Positions 16,916-26,679 of a stretch of 64,000 bases of DNA are shown piece after piece (position 1 is the first letter of the stretch; every line of letters starts with the position of its first letter). The notes under the pieces were generated by a model that saw only the letters and a program-made list of their open reading frames with translations, was not told where the DNA came from and did no database searches. A program made the translations under genes and the position numbers. The stretch comes from Gallionellales bacterium GWA2_60_142 (GTDB taxonomy: Bacteria > Pseudomonadota > Gammaproteobacteria > Burkholderiales > Gallionellaceae): the NCBI GenBank assembly GCA_001801085.1, contig MGWR01000021.1, positions 1-64,000 of the forward strand, given 5' to 3'.

Positions 16916-18949
16916 TCAATGCCCAAGCGCCTCACACTGCCGCGTGAATTCGCTTTCGTTGTGGCAGGTGACGATCAGTTGGGCGGTGGAGCGGGTCAGG
17001 GCGACGTAGAGCAGCCGGGCATCTTCTTCTGGCGTGGATTTCGCGCAGGGCATGCAGCCAAGGTCGGGGATGACGACGCTATCGAACTCCAACCCCTTGC
17101 TCGAATGCATGGTCAGCACTTTCACCGAATCGCTCGCCGGGTCGTAGGCTTTGCCGTGCGACTTCTTGCCGGCATTCTCCGCATCGATGGCAAAGCCGTT
17201 GCGCGCGAGCAATTCCCGCATCTTGTTTACCTGGCTGTTGTAGCGGCACAGCACGGCCATTTCGTGCAGGGGCACACCGTCCTGCACGCGCCCTTTCAGC
17301 CAGCCCACGATGTGCGCATGCTCCTGCATTGCATCGCCAAAACGCAAAAGTTCGGGTTTCGGGCCGCTGCGTCCGCCTACCTCCGGATGCACCAGAGGCA
17401 TATCCTCGCTGCCGGACATCTGTTCGATATAACCCGAAACAAAGCGGTAGGCGAAATCGAGAACCTCCACCGTATTGCGATAATTTACCTTCAGGATCGT
17501 GGTGCGGCCGGCGGCGTTGACGCCTACGCTGGCCCACGTGAACTTGCGCCGCTTCGGCCCGCCGTAGATGTTCTGTGCATCGTCGTACATCAACAGCAGC
17601 GAATTGGTCTGAGGGTCTATCATCTGCACCAGCAGCTTGTACCACTCCGGCTGGAAATCGTGGCCTTCGTCGATCAGCACTGCCGAATATTGTGCGAGCG
17701 GTACACGGCCCTGTTCGCAGCCGGCTATCACTGCCGCCACCTGTCTTTCCCATAAATCCTGCGATTCGTCGCCGGGCAGATCGAGCTGGGAGAGGTCGCA
17801 CATCTGTTTGCACCAGCCGTGGAAATGGTAGACATGCACGCCGTCGCCCGCCCCGCGCTCGGCGAGCATCTGCTTCAGCCGTGCAGCCAGTTTCGTGTTG
17901 AAACACAGCACCAATACCGGCTTTGCATGACCCTGCTGGCCCAGATGCAATGCCCGATAGGCGAGGATCAGCGTCTTGCCCGAGCCTGCCACACCGTGAA
18001 TAACGCGATGGCCCTCTCCAAGATTGCGCGCCAGCACCTCCTGCGCCATGTCCATCGCCTTCACGATGTCGGGGGCAAGCCGCGCAATGGACTGCGTCTC
18101 GTCCGGCAGCTCCTCAGGGGCGCTGAACAGGCTGCCTTGCTGGATGCGAATTTCGGGAAACAGATGCCAGCGCACGCGGTCGATGCGCGCCAGAGAAAGG
18201 ACTCCGCCGAAGCTGTAGGTGAACATCCCCCACAATTTTTGTTGAAGCGACTCCGCTTCCACGCCCTCGGCGAAATCTTCCTTGAACAGCGCGCGATCGA
18301 GGGGGATTGCCTGATCCAGTTGCTTACGCGCGAATTCCTCGCGCGAAATGTTCGTGAACACCACGCCGTAGCCCCAGGGGAGCAAAAGTTTGCCCTTGTA
18401 GCGGCCTTCCTCCTGCTGCACCAGCAGCGGGTCGCGTTCGAGCAGTTCCTTGATCTCGATGGCATAGGCATGCGCCTGTTCGAGCGGATTGGGCACGGTC
18501 TGCCAGCCGCGATCCGTGTGGATTTCGGCATCGTGTCGCGTCATCTTCCGGATCGTGTTCGGCTTCCAGCCTCTTACCTCTGCTTCCTTGGTTCGCGCAT
18601 GAGCAAGCAATTCATTCTTGTTAATTTCTGGCGTAACAAAGTACCAGTGTCCAAGTTTGGTAGAGCCGAGCCGCCGAGCTAATTCGTTTTCATATTTCCT
18701 TAGTTTGCCTAGATCCTCTGTTATTTTGTCACGCTGCTTGTCGTACAACTCTTGTTGGGTGTAATGCTTATTCGGGCAGTAACACTGAAACCCAATGCCC
18801 GTAAGCAAGGTGAATCCTTCAAGACCAAAATCACCTGGCGATGTCGGTATCGTCTGATAGCCTTCATTTGTGAACTTCTTCTTGAATACCTGTTGGCATA
18901 GCGCTTCCCATGAATCACCGTCGAAAGCACCAAAACTTGTATTAAACAC
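16916..18949 (-). CDS. UvrD/NERD-type helicase with an unusual nuclease-like N-terminus
   Basis: A 677-aa superfamily 1 helicase. Residues about 150-677 match NERD-associated helicases: FTNISREEF, Walker A GVAGSGKTLIL (near 322), HFHGWCKQM, Walker B VLIDEGHDFQPEW, motif III YDDAQNIYG, TMHSSKGLEFDSVVIPDLG and LLYVALTRS. Residues 1-145 are not a usual NERD domain; PGDFGLEGF...GIGFQCYCP resembles a Mrr-like nuclease core with the lysine of QxK replaced by Tyr. DNA coding this part (18601-18960) is about 44 percent GC by hand count, against 60 and 68 percent in two sampled lines further in. Start is GTG 18949 behind AGGGAG. A role in DNA repair or phage defence is possible. Confidence 0.85.
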   Translation of the reverse strand: MFNTSFGAFDGDSWEALCQQVFKKKFTNEGYQTIPTSPGDFGLEGFTLLTGIGFQCYCPNKHYTQQELYDKQRDKITEDLGKLRKYENELARRLGSTKLGHWYFVTPEINKNELLAHARTKEAEVRGWKPNTIRKMTRHDAEIHTDRGWQTVPNPLEQAHAYAIEIKELLERDPLLVQQEEGRYKGKLLLPWGYGVVFTNISREEFARKQLDQAIPLDRALFKEDFAEGVEAESLQQKLWGMFTYSFGGVLSLARIDRVRWHLFPEIRIQQGSLFSAPEELPDETQSIARLAPDIVKAMDMAQEVLARNLGEGHRVIHGVAGSGKTLILAYRALHLGQQGHAKPVLVLCFNTKLAARLKQMLAERGAGDGVHVYHFHGWCKQMCDLSQLDLPGDESQDLWERQVAAVIAGCEQGRVPLAQYSAVLIDEGHDFQPEWYKLLVQMIDPQTNSLLLMYDDAQNIYGGPKRRKFTWASVGVNAAGRTTILKVNYRNTVEVLDFAYRFVSGYIEQMSGSEDMPLVHPEVGGRSGPKPELLRFGDAMQEHAHIVGWLKGRVQDGVPLHEMAVLCRYNSQVNKMRELLARNGFAIDAENAGKKSHGKAYDPASDSVKVLTMHSSKGLEFDSVVIPDLGCMPCAKSTPEEDARLLYVALTRSTAQLIVTCHNESEFTRQCEALGH

Positions 18950-19064
18950 GAATCATGTCTCCCTAGAATTAAATGAGTTACCTCAGCTTTTAATTAATTC
19001 TCTCCCTATCGGCAACTGTCGCATTATTCCCCCCCCAACCACGCATCCGAAGTCCGCAACATCT

Positions 19065-19739
19065 TCAGCGCCCCCCGCCATATTCCTTCGCCACATCATC
19101 GTAATGCGCATGCGCCTCGGTTTCCTGCAGCGCGGCCGTATACCATTCCTGCATCGCCGGGTGCGCCAGCAGTGCGTCGCGATAGGCTGCCGCCACGTCG
19201 GGCAGCGGCACGTTGTAGATGTGGAAGCGCCACGCGACGGGGGCGAACATGGCGTCGGCTATCGAGAATGCGCCGAACAGCCAGGGGCCTGCGGGCGTTG
19301 CGAACCGGGTGCGGGCTTCGATCCATATCTCGACGATGCGGTCGATGTCGCGCTGTACGGCTGCCGTGGCCGGTTTGCCCTTGAGCTTGAATTTCAGGTT
19401 CATCGGCATCGCCTTGCGCAGATCGACGAAGCCGGAGTGCATTTCCGCCGAGATGCTGCGCGCACGGGCGCGTGCCTGGGTGTCTGCCGGCCACAACTGC
19501 GGATGCTGTTCGGCCAGGTATTCCGCTATCGCGAGGCTTTCCCATATCTGGAATTCGTCGACGTGCAGGCAGGGCACCCTGGCATTGCCGGCGATGGGGC
19601 GCAGGGCCGGGTTGTAGTCGCGCCCGCCGACCGAGACCATGTGCTCGGTGAAGGGGATGCCCAGGTGCTTGAGCAGCAGCCACGGCCGCAAAGACCATGA
19701 CGAATAATTCTTGTTGCCGATATACAGGTCCAGACTCAT
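19065..19739 (-). CDS. Glutathione S-transferase family protein
   Basis: A 224-aa cytosolic GST. The thioredoxin-like N-terminal domain is clear (LYIGNKNYSSWSLRPWLLLKH, with SSWS as the likely catalytic Ser region; ARVPCLHVDEFQIWESLAIAEYLAE as the glutathione-binding cis-Pro and Glu-Ser part), followed by the helical C-terminal domain with WLFGAFSIADAMFAPV. The NYSSWSLRPW motif is typical of a subgroup in proteobacteria. ATG 19739 is preferred to 19793, with AAAGGGAA upstream. The specific substrate is unknown. Confidence 0.9.
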   Translation of the reverse strand: MSLDLYIGNKNYSSWSLRPWLLLKHLGIPFTEHMVSVGGRDYNPALRPIAGNARVPCLHVDEFQIWESLAIAEYLAEQHPQLWPADTQARARARSISAEMHSGFVDLRKAMPMNLKFKLKGKPATAAVQRDIDRIVEIWIEARTRFATPAGPWLFGAFSIADAMFAPVAWRFHIYNVPLPDVAAAYRDALLAHPAMQEWYTAALQETEAHAHYDDVAKEYGGGR

Positions 19740-20266
19740 CGCATTCCCTTTCTGTTTTGTCATTTCACGCCTGTGTCCAGCCTGTGGTTGCACTGCATTC
19801 TTTGCGCATGCTGGAGGCAGGTTGGGGTGGACGGCGACTTCCGTGCTCGGCAGTTTTTTCGTTTGAGATCACAATTTGTGATTTCAAGTTTGAGGTGCCA
19901 TATCGGGACCTCAAAGCTGCAAATTCCTTAAATGAATAGGGTGCAGGCCACGACTTATCTGGCCCGAAAAGTAGCTGCGCTGGATGGTGTGACAAGTGCT
20001 CCCCTTTTTACAGTCGTGTGCCGGCAATACTCCCGTCGATGCGGGATGATTGTTTGCGCCAGCCTCCTGTTCTGGGGATTGTGCCGTGAGCCTCGCGCCG
20101 TACGTGCGGCGGGATGTGCGTCAGGTAAATCTGCAAGTGGGCCGAACTTTATTTGAGCGGGGCGGGGGTGTCAATGCCGGCAAGCGCAGAGGCGAGACGG
20201 GTTTGAGTTCGAAGGCTATGCACTGCGTCGCGCGAGTTTGTATCGGGAATCGGATAAACTTGCCCC
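19740..20266. other. 527-bp intergenic region with one perfect palindrome
   Basis: I see no credible gene here; the track ORFs lack family features and good starts. The one structured site is the perfect palindrome ATCACAATTTGTGAT (19868-19882) in a locally AT-rich part, which has the look of an operator for a dimeric regulator. It does not match a CRP site (TGTGA-N6-TCACA) or an FNR site (TTGAT-N4-ATCAA) in spacing. The rest is GC-rich and unremarkable. Confidence 0.5.
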
Positions 20267-20608
20267 ATGCAGATCAAACAAATTTCCTATACCTCATCCC
20301 ATCGTCCCAGCCTGTTGCGCAAGGTCGTGACGCTAATCGGCATGGTCGCGCTGGGCATCGTGGCGCTGATGTTTTCGGCGGTCTTGCTTGCGGTCATCCT
20401 GGTCGTCGTCGTGTTCGGCGGCACTTACCTGTGGTGGAAGACGCGCGCGGTGCGCAAGATGATGCGGGAGATGCAGAGCCACGCGGCCCGCAATGCCCAG
20501 GCGGAAAACGATGCATTCCGGGGCGAGGTCTTCGAGGGCGAAGTGATCGAGGGCGAGGTGATTGAAGTCGTGGCCGTTCGCGTGCAGGAGTCCGAGGTCA
20601 GGCGCTGA
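20267..20608 (+). CDS. Small membrane protein with GEV/EGEV repeat tail
   Basis: A 113-aa protein with a basic N-terminus, a long hydrophobic stretch (about 18-56; VVTLIGMVALGIVALMFSAV and onward) that can form one long or two short membrane helices ending in TYLWWK, a basic segment, and an acidic tail carrying three tandem copies of a GEVxEGEV-like unit (RGEVFEGEVIEGEVIEVV). The sequence repeat suggests a beta-hairpin or binding tail facing the cytoplasm. Function unknown. Start lies just downstream of the long intergenic region. Confidence 0.62.
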   Translation: MQIKQISYTSSHRPSLLRKVVTLIGMVALGIVALMFSAVLLAVILVVVVFGGTYLWWKTRAVRKMMREMQSHAARNAQAENDAFRGEVFEGEVIEGEVIEVVAVRVQESEVRR

Positions 20609-20625
20609 GGATCGTCCCTCTGCTG

Positions 20626-20784
20626 TCACTTTCTGCGGGATCGCACCTGGATACGATACTGTTCCATCAGGGCTAGCGCTTGCTTCTTGATCGCGGCGGA
20701 CTGCACGGGTTTGCAGCCTTCGATCCGCATCGAGGTCTGGACGGCTTGGGCGATTTTCTTGCTCAGATGGGCACTTATCTTCAT
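20626..20784 (-). CDS. Unlisted 52-aa VbhA/YhfG-like Fic antitoxin candidate
   Basis: Too short for the track. It reads MKISAHLSKKIAQAVQ, then TSMRIEGCKPVQS, then a helix ALALMEQYRIQVRSRRK. The core S-MRI-E-G fits the Fic inhibitory motif [S/T]xxxE[G/N] found in VbhA-type antitoxins and in YhfG. No Fic toxin is encoded within the window, so it would be an orphan or pair with a distant gene. No strong RBS is visible, so expression is less certain. It sits 61 bases downstream (in its own direction) of the brnTA operon and could be its third gene. Confidence 0.5.
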   Translation of the reverse strand: MKISAHLSKKIAQAVQTSMRIEGCKPVQSAAIKKQALALMEQYRIQVRSRRK

Positions 20785-20845
20785 CGTTCAAGCCGTCTGC
20801 GCGCTGACATTTTCATCGAGGTGATTGTGCGCATGACAGCGCCGA

Positions 20846-21112
20846 TCAATGACTATGCAGCTTTTCTTGCAGCCATACCTTGATGAGCGATTGATACGGC
20901 ACATCCCTGGAGTTCGCTGCCGCCTTGATGGAGTCCAGCATATGTTGGGGCAGGCGTAGCGAGATAGTCTTGGTCGTCGGCTTCAGGTTCGGCAGCACGG
21001 CTCGTTTCGCCTTCGTCCAGTCCACATAGTCGGCGGAGTCGTTGGTTTCCCAAAACGCGCGCTCTTCGGCCTCGCTGGCGAACGTCGGGATTTGTTTAAG
21101 TGGTTTGTTCAT
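20846..21112 (-). CDS. brnA: BrnA-type antitoxin
   Basis: An 88-aa antitoxin. The N-terminal part (PTFASEAEERAFWETNDSADYVDW) is the toxin-wrapping region typical of BrnA/CopG-like partners, and the C-terminal part (TKTISLRLPQHMLDSIKAAANSRDVPYQSLIKVWL) is a ribbon-helix-helix DNA-binding domain. Its ATG overlaps the end of brnT by 17 bases. It should neutralise BrnT and repress the operon. Confidence 0.88.
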   Translation of the reverse strand: MNKPLKQIPTFASEAEERAFWETNDSADYVDWTKAKRAVLPNLKPTTKTISLRLPQHMLDSIKAAANSRDVPYQSLIKVWLQEKLHSH

Positions 21113-21398
21113 AGCTCTTGCGCTCCTTCTTGTGCATGTCTCTGGCCGAAATCACGCGTATCTTTTCTCCGCTGTGCCGTAGCGTGAAGGTGATGTGCAG
21201 TAGCCTTCCTTCGTCCGTTATGCCGAGCGCATGGTTGCGTTTCTCGCGCTCGCTATGTTTTGCATCGTCCAGCAATAACAGCGGGTCGTTGAAGAAAATC
21301 TGCTCGGCTTCGGCCATCGATACGGCGTGCTTCGCCTCGCTCTTGCGGGCATTGCCATCGTCCCAGTCGAAGCCCGTGATTTTGGTCAGATCGATCAT
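21096..21398 (-). CDS. brnT: BrnT-type ribonuclease toxin
   Basis: A 100-aa toxin of the BrnT family (RelE-like fold). Signature parts are FDWDDGNARKSEAKHAVSMAEAEQIF, NDPLLLLDD, EKRNHALGITDEGRLLHITFTLR, and the active-site-rich end IRVISARDMHKKERKSYE. ATG 21398 is chosen over the TTG 21434 of the track, which coincides with the putative -35 element. The toxin gene precedes the antitoxin, as is usual for BrnTA. Confidence 0.9.
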   Translation of the reverse strand: MIDLTKITGFDWDDGNARKSEAKHAVSMAEAEQIFFNDPLLLLDDAKHSEREKRNHALGITDEGRLLHITFTLRHSGEKIRVISARDMHKKERKSYEQTT

Positions 21399-21404
21399 CG
21401 GCTG

Positions 21405-21434
21405 TATATTATGAACACATACGCAATAATGCAA
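21405..21434 (-). promoter_or_regulatory. Predicted brnTA promoter
   Basis: Read on the minus strand: TTGCAT, then TATTGCGTATGTGTT, then CATAAT (15-bp spacer) or TAATAT (17-bp spacer), with the toxin ATG 7-9 bases after the -10. The predicted transcript would begin within about two bases of the start codon. The -35 is weak. Confidence 0.45.
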
Positions 21435-21493
21435 GTCGGGATTGCCGATTGGCTTGGGATGCTCGCTGCCCTTACCCGGCCATGCCCCCGAAG

Positions 21494-21898
21494 TCAGGTC
21501 GCTACCCAGTTCTCCAGCAGTAATCCCGGAACCCGTTCGAACTCCCGCAGGTTGTTGGCCACCAGGGTCAGTCCGTTGCTGCGCGCGTGGGCGGCGATGT
21601 GCAGGTCGTTCACGCCTATCGGCTGGCCGATTTTTTCGAGGGCGGCGCGGATTTGGCCGTATTGCCAGGCCGCCTTGTCGTCGTAGGGCAGCACGGCAAG
21701 CCGGCTGGCGAAGTCTTCGACTACGCGAATGTTGCGCGCGACATCGCTGCTCTTTTCGGCGCCGTGCACCAGTTCGGCCAATGTGACGGACGAGATCGCC
21801 ATGTGTCCGTGATGGCGGTTGAATATTGCCAGCGCTTCCGGCGGCCGCCGTTTGATGACGTAAATGACGATGTTGGTGTCGAGGAGATATTTCAGCAT
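21494..21898 (-). CDS. vapC: VapC-type PIN-domain ribonuclease toxin
   Basis: A 134-aa PIN endoribonuclease. Catalytic acidic residues are visible: Asp in KYLLDTNIVIYVI (near residue 6), Glu in SSVTLAELVHGAEKS (near 43), Asp in GVNDLHIAAHA (near 99) and the following NNLREFERVPGL end. ATG 21898 is used because the 34 extra track residues overlap vapB. It lies 8 bases downstream of the antitoxin stop. Typical targets are tRNA or rRNA loops. Confidence 0.93.
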   Translation of the reverse strand: MLKYLLDTNIVIYVIKRRPPEALAIFNRHHGHMAISSVTLAELVHGAEKSSDVARNIRVVEDFASRLAVLPYDDKAAWQYGQIRAALEKIGQPIGVNDLHIAAHARSNGLTLVANNLREFERVPGLLLENWVAT

Positions 21899-21906
21899 CG
21901 CCGCAC

Positions 21907-22140
21907 CTACAGGCTTTCGCGTTCGGGCTGGGTCTGGCTGGCGCGTTCGGTCATGAAATCTTCGGTGGCTGTCGCGGCACCCTGAAAGAAGCTGTCCCAT
22001 GCGGATTCCGCGGGCGCGATGATGCGCTCCTGGCCGACTATCCGTACTTCCACTTTTTTGACCGAATCCGGGAAGCGCATCTCGGCGGGCAGGCGAACCG
22101 CTTGGGTGCGGTTGTTGTTGAAGACGGTGCTGGCGGACAT
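21907..22140 (-). CDS. vapB: VapB-type antitoxin (AbrB-like)
   Basis: A 77-aa antitoxin. The swapped-hairpin AbrB-like DNA-binding start STVFNNNRTQAVRLPAEMRFPDSVKKVEV is characteristic, followed by the VapC-binding tail. GGAGGAACC precedes ATG 22140, so unlike the three toxin-first TA modules of this window it has a normal leader. It probably autoregulates the operon. Confidence 0.9.
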   Translation of the reverse strand: MSASTVFNNNRTQAVRLPAEMRFPDSVKKVEVRIVGQERIIAPAESAWDSFFQGAATATEDFMTERASQTQPERESL

Positions 22141-22253
22141 GGTTCCTCCGATGTGGGTGCTATATACACAGAGGATATACGGGATGTTCATGTTGGTCAA
22201 ATCATTGATCTGGAATGGGTAATAGCGGATTCTCTAAGAGGGAGTAGCGGTCA

Positions 22254-22372
22254 GCCCCCCCTTTATGAAAGGGGGCGAGGGGATTTGCGGGAGGAGAGAG
22301 AGTAATGCCGCATTTTCAAATCCCCCTCGGTCCCCCTTTTACAAAGGGGGAAGCCGTTGGAATCACCAACGG
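22254..22372. repeat. Palindromic CCCCCTTT-AAAGGGGG repeat pair upstream of vapB
   Basis: Two facing units, CCCCCCCTTT-ATG-AAAGGGGGCGAGGGGATTT (22254-22286) and its near-complement (22318-22350), followed by the hairpin CCGTTGG-AATCA-CCAACGG (22354-22372). The same unit type occurs inside addA at 57.2 kb. The pair lies between the vapBC promoter and the 3' end of the sigma-54 activator gene. Confidence 0.75.
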
Positions 22373-22421
22373 GAGTTGCCGGGGGTTAATTTAGCCGAGA
22401 GCGAGGAGGGTTTGATTCGCC

Positions 22422-23774
22422 TCAGGGCAAGTCCGGCCCCGAGTTCCTGAGCTTCCGATACAGCGTGCGTTCGCTGATGCCCAGCCGTTCCGCCAGGGCT
22501 TTGCGGTCGCCTTGGAAGTTTTCCGTTGCCCATGTCAGGTAGCGTTTTTCCAGAGTTGCCAGCGGGGCGATCTCTTCGGCCGGGCTGGTTGTCGGCGTCT
22601 CCTGTATTCCGCTTTTCGGCATTCCGCTTTTCATCGCGTCCAGATACAGGTGCTGCGGCAGGATGGTGTTGCCGTCGGCCATGATCAGCGCGCGCTCCAG
22701 GATGTTGCGCAGTTCGCGCACGTTGCCGGGGAAGTCGTGGCGCATCAGCGCGGCCAAGGCTTCTTCGCCGAGCGTGATCTTGCGCGTCGCATCCAGGTGG
22801 GACAGCAGGCTGGCGGCCAGCATAGTCAGGTCTTCCATGCGCTCGCGCAGCGGCGGCAGCGGGATGGGGAAGACGTTGATGCGGAAGAACAGGTCCTGGC
22901 GGAAGCTGCCTTCGCGCACCATTTGCGCGAGGTCGCGGTGGGTCGCGGCGACCAGGCGGAAGTCGGCGCGCAGCGGCTCCAGTCCGCCGACGCGCCGGTA
23001 GGTGCCGGCCTCCATCAGGCGCAGCAGTTTGACCTGTAGCGACAGCGGGATGTCGCCGACTTCGTCCAGGAACAGGGTGCCGCCGCGCACCGCTTCCACC
23101 AGTCCGATCTTGCGGCCGACCGCGCCGGTGAATGCGCCTTTCTCGTAGCCGAACATTTCGCTCTCGAACAGGGTTTCGGTCAGGCCGGAACATTCGACCG
23201 CGACGAAGGGCGCGGCGGCGCGCGGGCTCATGTCGTGGATGGCGTGGGCGACGAGCTCCTTGCCGGTGCCGGATTCGCCCAGCAGCAGCACCGAGCTTTC
23301 GTGTCCGGCCACGCGTTTGGCGAGTTCCAGCATGCGGTTGAACGGGCGGGAGTAGCCGACCATCTTCCGTTCGGGCGCGCCTTCGGCATGACGCAGGAAA
23401 TGCATGGTCTCCATGAAATAGACCGTGCTGCCGGCCTCGTTCCTGACCGGCGCGACTTCCACTTCGACATGCTCCCTGCCCGCGGAGGTGTGATGCACAT
23501 GCAGCACGCGGCTGGGGTGGCCGCTCTCCATGCAGTCCCGCAGCGGGCAGTTCTCGCCGGCCTGGTCGCAGGGCTTGTCGTAGTGATGGGAGAGTTCGTA
23601 GCAGTAGCGCCCGACGACATCCCGGTCCGCGCCGAATTCCCGCAGGTAAGCGGTATTGGCCGCGACGATGCGGTATTGCCCGTCGAGCAGAATCTTGGGC
23701 TCGGCGAAGCTGTCCAGCAGATTCAGCGTCTCCGCCGGGATATGGCTGGAACTTGTGTCGTTAATGGCTGTCAT
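22422..23774 (-). CDS. Sigma-54-dependent PAS-domain transcriptional activator
   Basis: A 450-aa NtrC-class enhancer-binding protein. The N-terminal PAS domain (about 15-125) is cysteine-rich ([24 protein letters not shown]), which suggests redox, metal or Fe-S sensing. The AAA+ core (about 138-370) has GESGTGKE, the sigma-54 contact loop GAFTGA, and [10 protein letters not shown]; a Fis-type HTH ends the protein ([19 protein letters not shown]). It is divergent from the ferredoxin-ccoG pair, which has a consensus -24/-12 promoter, so that pair is its likely target. No receiver domain is present, so the PAS domain should be the direct sensor. Confidence 0.92.
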   Translation of the reverse strand: MTAINDTSSSHIPAETLNLLDSFAEPKILLDGQYRIVAANTAYLREFGADRDVVGRYCYELSHHYDKPCDQAGENCPLRDCMESGHPSRVLHVHHTSAGREHVEVEVAPVRNEAGSTVYFMETMHFLRHAEGAPERKMVGYSRPFNRMLELAKRVAGHESSVLLLGESGTGKELVAHAIHDMSPRAAAPFVAVECSGLTETLFESEMFGYEKGAFTGAVGRKIGLVEAVRGGTLFLDEVGDIPLSLQVKLLRLMEAGTYRRVGGLEPLRADFRLVAATHRDLAQMVREGSFRQDLFFRINVFPIPLPPLRERMEDLTMLAASLLSHLDATRKITLGEEALAALMRHDFPGNVRELRNILERALIMADGNTILPQHLYLDAMKSGMPKSGIQETPTTSPAEEIAPLATLEKRYLTWATENFQGDRKALAERLGISERTLYRKLRNSGPDLP

Positions 23775-23889
23775 GGCAGTGAGTATATGACAAATATGGC
23801 ATGCGCTCCAGTTTTCCTGTTTGTATGTTCTTTGCTAGAAATTGATTATCCAATTGAAGACAAAGGGTATTTGCCTGAAGTGCGCCGGG

Positions 23890-23905
23890 TGGCACGGTGA
23901 TTGCT
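23890..23905 (+). promoter_or_regulatory. Consensus sigma-54 promoter for ferredoxin-ccoG
   Basis: TGGCAC-GGTGA-TTGCT matches the -24/-12 consensus TGGCAC-N5-TTGCW with correct spacing. The predicted start of transcription is near 23914-23916, about 150 bases before the ferredoxin ATG. The divergent gene is a sigma-54 activator, which supports the call. Confidence 0.85.
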
Positions 23906-23912
23906 AAATAGA

Positions 23913-24005
23913 GATCGGGTTACGGTGACGTAAACCTCCCTGATCTGACAGGACGTGCAGTCCGTCAGCTTTGGCCTGTGGTGCGGTGCGCCACAGGTTC
24001 TTTTT
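23913..24005 (+). promoter_or_regulatory. Structured 5' leader with terminator-like hairpin
   Basis: Three hairpins follow one another from the predicted transcript start: GATCGGGTTACG...CGTAAACCTCCCTGATC (23913-23945), CTGACAGGAC-GTGCA-GTCCGTCAG (23945-23968), and GGCCTGTGG...CCACAGGTTCTTTTT (23973-24005). The last has the form of a Rho-independent terminator although the coding region lies further downstream. This suggests attenuation or a riboregulator; the ligand is unknown. Confidence 0.6.
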
Positions 24006-24034
24006 GGCGCGCATGGTGCGCGCTGCAGGATTGA

Positions 24035-25743
<1,709 letters not shown>

Positions 25744-25757
25744 GCGCGCACCGGTCC

Positions 25758-25803
25758 GGCCGTTCTGTTACTTGGAGGTTTGGTAACGGAGCGGCCTTTT
25801 TTC
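25758..25803 (+). terminator. Rho-independent terminator after ccoG
   Basis: A 14-base stem GGCCGTTCTGTTAC / GTAACGGAGCGGCC with two G-U/mismatch positions, followed by TTTTTT. It starts 15 bases after the ccoG stop. Confidence 0.9.
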
Positions 25804-25898
25804 AACGCGCCTACACCGTCTTCGCGTTCACGAATTCGAGCATGCCCAGCCTGGACAGGTTGCGCCCGTCGCGCGCCGGTGAGGTGAATCATCCCTGG

Positions 25899-26234
25899 CT
25901 AGTCTGGGATGGCGGTCAGTTTTAGCAACCAGTACATGAGCGCCGCGCCGATGAGGACGCCGGCGAAAAACAGTTGGAGTCCGACGGCGGTGCGTTCTTC
26001 TGGTTTGGCTTTCTCATCCGGTGGCTGTAGCGCTTCCCATTCGCCGACGATGCGCCTGGCCTCGTCGTAATCCAGCTCGGCAACCATTACCCGCACGAAC
26101 CCCATCGCCTGCAGTTCGCCGATGCCGCCCTGCAAATACTCGCCTTCGATTTGTCCGCTAATGCCGCGCTGCTCCAGCAGACTCAGGATCATGTGGGCGT
26201 CGAGTCCGCTGGATGCTTCAAATACGCTTTTCAT
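25899..26234 (-). CDS. DUF2007-type protein with C-terminal membrane helix
   Basis: A 111-aa protein. Residues 1-70 match the DUF2007 signal-transducing fold (SGLDAHMILSLLEQRGISGQIEGEYLQGGIGELQ, then VRVMVAELDYDEARRIVGEWE), and a single membrane helix lies near 85-105 (LQLFFAGVLIGAALMYWLL). GAGGGATAC precedes the ATG. It is 12 bases downstream of the next membrane protein gene in the same direction, so they are likely cotranscribed. Confidence 0.8.
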   Translation of the reverse strand: MKSVFEASSGLDAHMILSLLEQRGISGQIEGEYLQGGIGELQAMGFVRVMVAELDYDEARRIVGEWEALQPPDEKAKPEERTAVGLQLFFAGVLIGAALMYWLLKLTAIPD

Positions 26235-26246
26235 GTATCCCTCGCG

Positions 26247-26585
26247 TCACGCCAGCCCGATGTACGCCACCGCGCACAGCGAAACGACGGAAATGACGAA
26301 TGATGCGTAGCCCAACATCATCGCGCGCCGATAGCTTTTTTCGGCGAGCGCGGTTCCTTTCTCCAGCGCCTCGACGGCATTCTGCATCTGCAGGGCCAGT
26401 GCCTTGATGTGGGCGTCGTTGCCGGATGTCGCGGCCTGGAGTTCGATGATCTGCTGCTGTAACAGCGCCGATTGATTGGCGGCGGCGTCCGCGGTCTTGC
26501 GGGTAAACACCGGTGCGGCCGCAGAAACGATGGCGCCGACATGGGGCAGGACGGACTTGAGAACGGGAATGAGCCATGCGTGCAT
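26247..26585 (-). CDS. Small coiled-coil membrane protein
   Basis: A 112-aa protein with an amphipathic N-terminus (HAWLIPVLKSVLPHVGAIVSAAAPVF), a central coiled coil (about 38-82; QSALLQQQIIELQ, AHIKALALQMQNAVEALEKG) and a C-terminal membrane helix (MLGYASFVISVVSLCAVAYIGLA). CAGGAGTCC provides a good ribosome site. No known domain is recognised; the layout resembles membrane-tethered accessory or scaffold proteins. Confidence 0.65.
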   Translation of the reverse strand: MHAWLIPVLKSVLPHVGAIVSAAAPVFTRKTADAAANQSALLQQQIIELQAATSGNDAHIKALALQMQNAVEALEKGTALAEKSYRRAMMLGYASFVISVVSLCAVAYIGLA

Positions 26586-26679
26586 GTGGGACTCCTGATT
26601 GTGTGCCGGTCATGAATGAGGATGCGGGCAATCTTACGCGATAAAATGATGCCATTCCTTTCGATCCGGGCCCGACATC

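Noticed and set aside
22254-22350. Possible CRISPR-like or terminator structure
   Set aside because: Only two facing palindromic units without spacers or a T-run; better explained as a dispersed repeat.
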